Assembly (NCBI GenBank): GCA_019722365.1
Contig: JADFUC010002358.1
Coordinates: forward strand, 1,674,001 to 1,738,000
From: Lithospermum erythrorhizon
Taxonomy: Eukaryota > Streptophyta > Magnoliopsida > Boraginales > Boraginaceae
Length of the DNA: 64,000 nucleotides
Reading direction: 5' to 3'
The first letter of the stretch is position 1. Every line of letters begins with the position of its first letter. Both the position numbers and the translations under genes were made by a program. Below the pieces are notes generated by a model. The model searched no databases. It was given only the letters and a program-made list of their open reading frames with translations, and was not told where the DNA came from. Positions 59,756-64,000 of this stretch are shown here, piece by piece.

Positions 59756-62700
59756 TCAATGATGATGTCCTCGGCGGAGGGAGGAAAAAAATCCTCCTGA
59801 TTTCTCCGCTTGGCGATCGTCTGCTGCATCTGTAACCTGTTTCAAGCATATGATGTCAGAAATAGATAGAAAGAAAGCGAAGGGGGAACAAGAAAAAGGA
59901 TCATATTCTTTCAACCCCTCCCTCGCCTCGTTTTGACTAATCCCCCTTGTCCCTTCTGATGTGTACCAACTATCAGCGTAGAGGCAAAATGGAACTCGTA
60001 AAAAACTCCTAGAGTAAGCAGGGAGGAGAACAAGAAAAGAAAACCCTTTCTTTCAAGTTTCAACCCCTCCCACTTTTTTGGTGAATTCCCCTAGCCCCTT
60101 CCAAGTTCCAATATATATCAATATAACGGCAAAATGACACTCATCCAAAACTCACAGAGCTTGTGAGTATGCACACAGGCTAGGTGCATTGCAAAATTTT
60201 GATATAAATTAAGTTACCTCTTTCACTATTAACTGCAGAACTTTTACTATTTCGGTGAAATCAGGTCTCAAACTAGGATCTTGCTGCCAGCATCTCTCAA
60301 GCAGCTCAGCAAATCTCACATTTGTGTTCTTCGGAATAGTTGGCCGCAAACCCTACACATGGAGCAAATTCAAAGTAACATTTCATGTCTTATCAGAGTC
60401 AGGCAGGGTATGCAGAAAAAAGTTGAAATATAACGACTACCTAAAAAGGTTGCAGGTTTTACCTTTTGGACTACACCAATTGCTGCTTGTAGTGGAGTTA
60501 AATACTCGTACGGAAGCTGAGGCAAAAGGTGATGAATCAGATAAAGACGACCCCATATGTAAATGTAAATGTCTAACTTTGCCTTGCATTTTTACAATGA
60601 GAGGGTACCTTTCCAGTAAGCAACTCCCACAAGACAACCCCAAAACTAAAAACATCCGCTTTATGATCATAAGGCTTGTGTTCTATGACCTTCAAGAGTA
60701 ACACCCTTGTAAGAATACTGAGTAAAAAGCAAGAGTAAAAGCATAAGAAAACAACTTGAACTTACTAAAATAAAAAGTTGATACATATAAAGCATGAAAC
60801 AAAATAAGTCATTACTTATCATGCATCAGACCACATTATAAAAAAGAGAGAGATGTATTATTCACTCCTGTATTTTCTTTTGGCAAGAACTTTGCACATA
60901 AAATAAATGCTGAATGAATCACAAGCGCAATGCATTACCACGTCACCCATGAAGGTCAAATTTAATACTACCTCCATCCTTAAAAGATCGTCCAATTGTT
61001 TATTCAATGGTCAACATCAACAAACTTGGCGGTCTTGATTGACATACACAACATTGATTTAAATCATAATTATCATGTTAATAGTAAAGTAGGTTGACAT
61101 AGTATATTTTGATTTTTTTTTTCTGTTCTCTCTAATATTATACAACATATTCAAAAATATTTGAGTTCAAATTCTAAAAAATCAACTAATTAAAATTCAA
61201 AACTGGATGATCTTTTAGCATGGAGGGAGTATAAAATCATACCTCAGGAGCCATCCACCGATAAGTCCCAGTTTCTGCAGTCATGACACCTGTTTGTGCT
61301 CTAACTCTAGCCACACCAAAATCGGCCACCTTCACAACCTGAGAAGTAATAAATAAATACCTGAATAAACTGAGCTTCAAAAATATATAAAATGATGTTG
61401 ATGTGAAAAAATCTATGTAGGGGTATAGAACCCACGGATGAATAGTATCATAGTAAGGAAAGAGAAAAACATGGACATAGATATACATAAAACCAACTAA
61501 AAAAAAAAAAATTGGAACTATAGAGCATAACTTTCAATTATTATTGAAGTTATGAAATACTTGAGAAAACATTGAATTAATAGCTCAGACGATTGAGGAA
61601 TAAAAGCAATGTTCTTTCAGAGAGTTTCTTACTTCATTTTCATCCATGAGAAGATTCGCAGCTTTTAAGTCCCTGTGGATTATATTATTCTGATGCAGAT
61701 AGTTCATTCCCTTGGATACATCAATAGCGACTTTGAGCAAAGTCGGGAACTTAAAGGTGCCCTTTTGTTTATGCAGGTAATCATAGACACTTCCACCAGA
61801 CATATATTCTGTATACAAAGAAAACAAATGTCATTAAGAAAAGGATAAAACTACAAGTACTAAATAAAAAAATAAGTTCTATCAACACATTCAAAACATT
61901 AGCCTTGGAGGATCATACATTTTACCAGGTTTTCCATACACAATTACACACTCAATAAGATATACGAATACCTGTAACTATACACAAGTTTGGAGGTCTT
62001 GTACATGCCCCAATGAATTGAACTACATTTTTGTGCCGGATCTTCCTGTAAGCACCAAATATTTATAGATCAAAGAATATTTGATATGAAATAGAGCATA
62101 AAACCTTCGGACACATGATTTCAGAGGCTATTAAAAGTAGTGTGCATGCGAGCAAAATAATTTTTTTTGGCATACCTCATTATATATACCTCTTGAGCAA
62201 ACTCCTGTTGCATATTCGTATTTAGGCGTTCAGACTTCAGGATTTTTAAAGCTACTTCCTGGCTGCAATATGTACCTTTGTATCTAAGATGATTACTTGA
62301 TTAGTTATTTGAGCAATCAAATTAAGTTGTATCACATATCAACGTAAAGATTAACTTACAGATCACCATATGACCCAGAAGCAATCTTGTATTCAAATTT
62401 TAGAAGCTGAGGATCAATCTCCCAGACATCAGTGCCATCATTTGGTATAATGACATGCTCGGCTTCATTATTGATCCCAAAACTTTCATGTTCACCAACA
62501 GAAGAACTCGGACTTGGCCAATAATGCTTCTGCATAGTACAAAGATTCCGTTAAGTATAAATATAATCAAGAAACTCCTGAAAGAATAAGGAGACACAAC
62601 GACGAATTCAATGATTTTCTAAAGCCATTATATTAGGTCAAAGAAAACGGTCTTCTGTAGACACCACTCTTAAATCATTTCGACAAGCATCTAAGTAATT

Positions 62701-63882
62701 ACTGCATGGTTCGTTTACTCACTAAGTGAAGAGCCAAATGATTGGTGATTGAAGGAGTTTCAAAGAATGCATTAAGGAAATTAACAGATATTCTTCTACG
62801 CTCTTTTCATAAAATTTGCATCCTTTAGGCTATATTAACATATCTTTGAAACATAAATTGGATAATTGAAAATGTGAATACCTCTATCCTCAGTTCATTT
62901 TGTAGTGCTACTCGGAGCTGCTCAGTCTCCTGAAACAATAATAATCAGTCACTAAACATAACCCACATTTCCTAGACCCTAAAGACCAAAATTATCCCCT
63001 TAAGCTCCTCCAAAGTTCAACCCACCACAAATTTTCATAGCCTCATTTCTATTATAATGCTCTTTCAACTGTTAACAGGGAGAAATTAGACCATCGTAGA
63101 GATAATAACTCCATAATTTATACAGCTGTCAAATAATTTGCTAACAATACTACGCAAAGATTCACGTCCAGTTGAAGGTCCCAACTCCCAAGAGTTTAAA
63201 ATGGTAAAGGTATAAAATGATGTCAACTAAGGAGCTGTTCAATTAAGAACGTATGAACTATCAATTACGAAAAGGACTGGTGTTGGATAAAAAGTTTAAC
63301 AAGTAAGATCTGAAATTCTCAAGGCGTGTAGGACTTAATAATGTTCTACCAAACACATCAAAGGAGTAGCACTTGTGTCATTCTAAGAAGGCAGGAGATT
63401 AAAATGGGCAAACCTCATCAGCCCAGCCATCAACAACAAACACATCGAGGGAGTAGCCATCCACAGTGGAAAAAGCATGTGCTTCTTGAATATTCAAACC
63501 AATCTCAGCCAGCACCGACGTTAACTGTAGATTTCATTAAAAATATATATTTGGATTAGCATTTGTATAAGCCTCAGTTTAACTCAGCATTCTAGGTTGA
63601 GTAACAATATTCACTTGTATTATACAAGTCAATCAGCATGACATGAAATGAGAGGATAAAAAGATAAAATTACAATGATCCGATATCATAGGTCCAATTT
63701 TTACTATATTATCCTTCAAAAACTCAGAGAATTTTATACTAGTTCCCTTCAGTGTAGTTTACCATATACATTGTTATGGGATTAGATGTATACTGAAATC
63801 AAATTGATGGATTATGTATTGGAATACCTGACTGAGAAGCTTTGGTTTATCATCCGTTGAGAAGGTAATTTCATGCATGGGC
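59756..63882 (-). CDS. ACT-domain Raf-like protein kinase, STY8/STY17/STY46 type (5' end outside window)
   Basis: Minus-strand exons: 63882-63828, 63524-63414, 62929-62882, 62529-62360, 62283-62176, 62045-61972, 61808-61633, 61338-61243, 60689-60609, 60516-60463, 60352-60218, 59836-59756. All have GT-AG borders and join in frame. The first visible exon enters in phase 1, so one or more exons lie beyond 64000. It begins in an ACT domain ([52 protein letters not shown]). The kinase follows: Gly loop [12 protein letters not shown], catalytic Lys in [10 protein letters not shown], catalytic loop [18 protein letters not shown] in VADFGVARV, and GTYRWMAPE, ending SLRRGHHH. All kinase residues are intact. 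In Arabidopsis STY8, 17 and 46 are cytosolic kinases that phosphorylate transit peptides of chloroplast preproteins; the same role is inferred. A MITE lies in one intron. Confidence 0.94.
60968..61229. mobile_element. Stowaway MITE in a kinase intron
   Basis: Begins CTACCTCCATCCTTAAAAGA and ends TCTTTTAGCATGGAGGGAG, so the termini are inverted repeats of about 26 bp with a few mismatches. TA is duplicated on both sides (60966-60967 and 61230-61231), the Stowaway target. The 262-bp body is AT-rich and non-coding. It sits between the exon ending in MAPE and the one starting VIEHKPYDH. Confidence 0.88.
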
Positions 63883-63884
63883 CT

Positions 63885-64000
63885 GAAGGAGAGCATCAAT
63901 CATCATGGGGTCAGGATTCTCAAGTCACAGAGCAAAAGCATTACTAGACTGGAGACAAAATGCAAATAGTAATCTAGAAGCCCAAAGCATGCTCCCAGAC
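63885..64000. other. Intron of the STY-type kinase running off the window
   Basis: No exon matching the N-terminal part of STY kinases is seen here; the next upstream exon must lie beyond the window. Confidence 0.5.

Noticed and set aside
60255..60701. 148-codon plus-strand frame
   Set aside because: It is the antisense shadow of two kinase exons (60352-60218 and 60516-60463) and the introns between.

Overview
This window is nuclear DNA from a flowering plant, most likely an asterid eudicot. The genes have many short exons with GT-AG introns and are separated by long AT-rich stretches full of retrotransposons. They include a clade-D PP2C, a chloroplast CPP1/CDF1-like protein, a plant SMT2 sterol methyltransferase and an ACT-domain STY-type kinase. 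The asterid assignment rests only on general resemblance and the style of the repeats, so it is tentative. No bacterial operons, CRISPR arrays or rRNA are present.

Layout. 1-8.6 kb is gene-poor, with transposon debris: a plant-mobile-domain-like relic between palindromic repeats, a SINE and a Stowaway-type MITE. 8.7-20.5 kb is the densest gene block: a PP2C on + (9537-12063), a convergent CPP1-like gene on - (12946-15056), and a divergent 13-exon FAD oxidoreductase on + (15557-20486). The oxidoreductase has one exon with a frame error. 22.05-31.0 kb is a non-coding LTR element of the LARD type with two LTRs of about 3.5 kb; each LTR carries an array of TATAC/GTATA palindromes. 31-39.6 kb is AT-rich, with a 230-bp tandem repeat, a possible gene fragment and a decayed Gypsy-type LTR region. 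39710-40210 is a small intronless plant gene of unknown function. 41.9-51.6 kb is a complete but decayed Copia element with an intact 5-bp target duplication. It holds a second, truncated SIRE-like Copia in its body and a solo LTR in its 3' LTR. 52.4-52.8 kb is a small gene on -. 55.5-56.8 kb is SMT2 on -, with one intron that looks recently gained. 59.8 kb to the end is the 3' part of a STY8/17/46-like kinase on -, with a MITE in one intron.

The genes do not form a pathway. They are independent housekeeping or signalling genes: protein dephosphorylation, plastid chaperone and chlorophyll biosynthesis support, a plastid-type FAD enzyme, phytosterol side-chain methylation and a cytosolic kinase. 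Exon boundaries were worked out by hand from reading frame, splice consensus and resemblance to remembered families; no database search was run.
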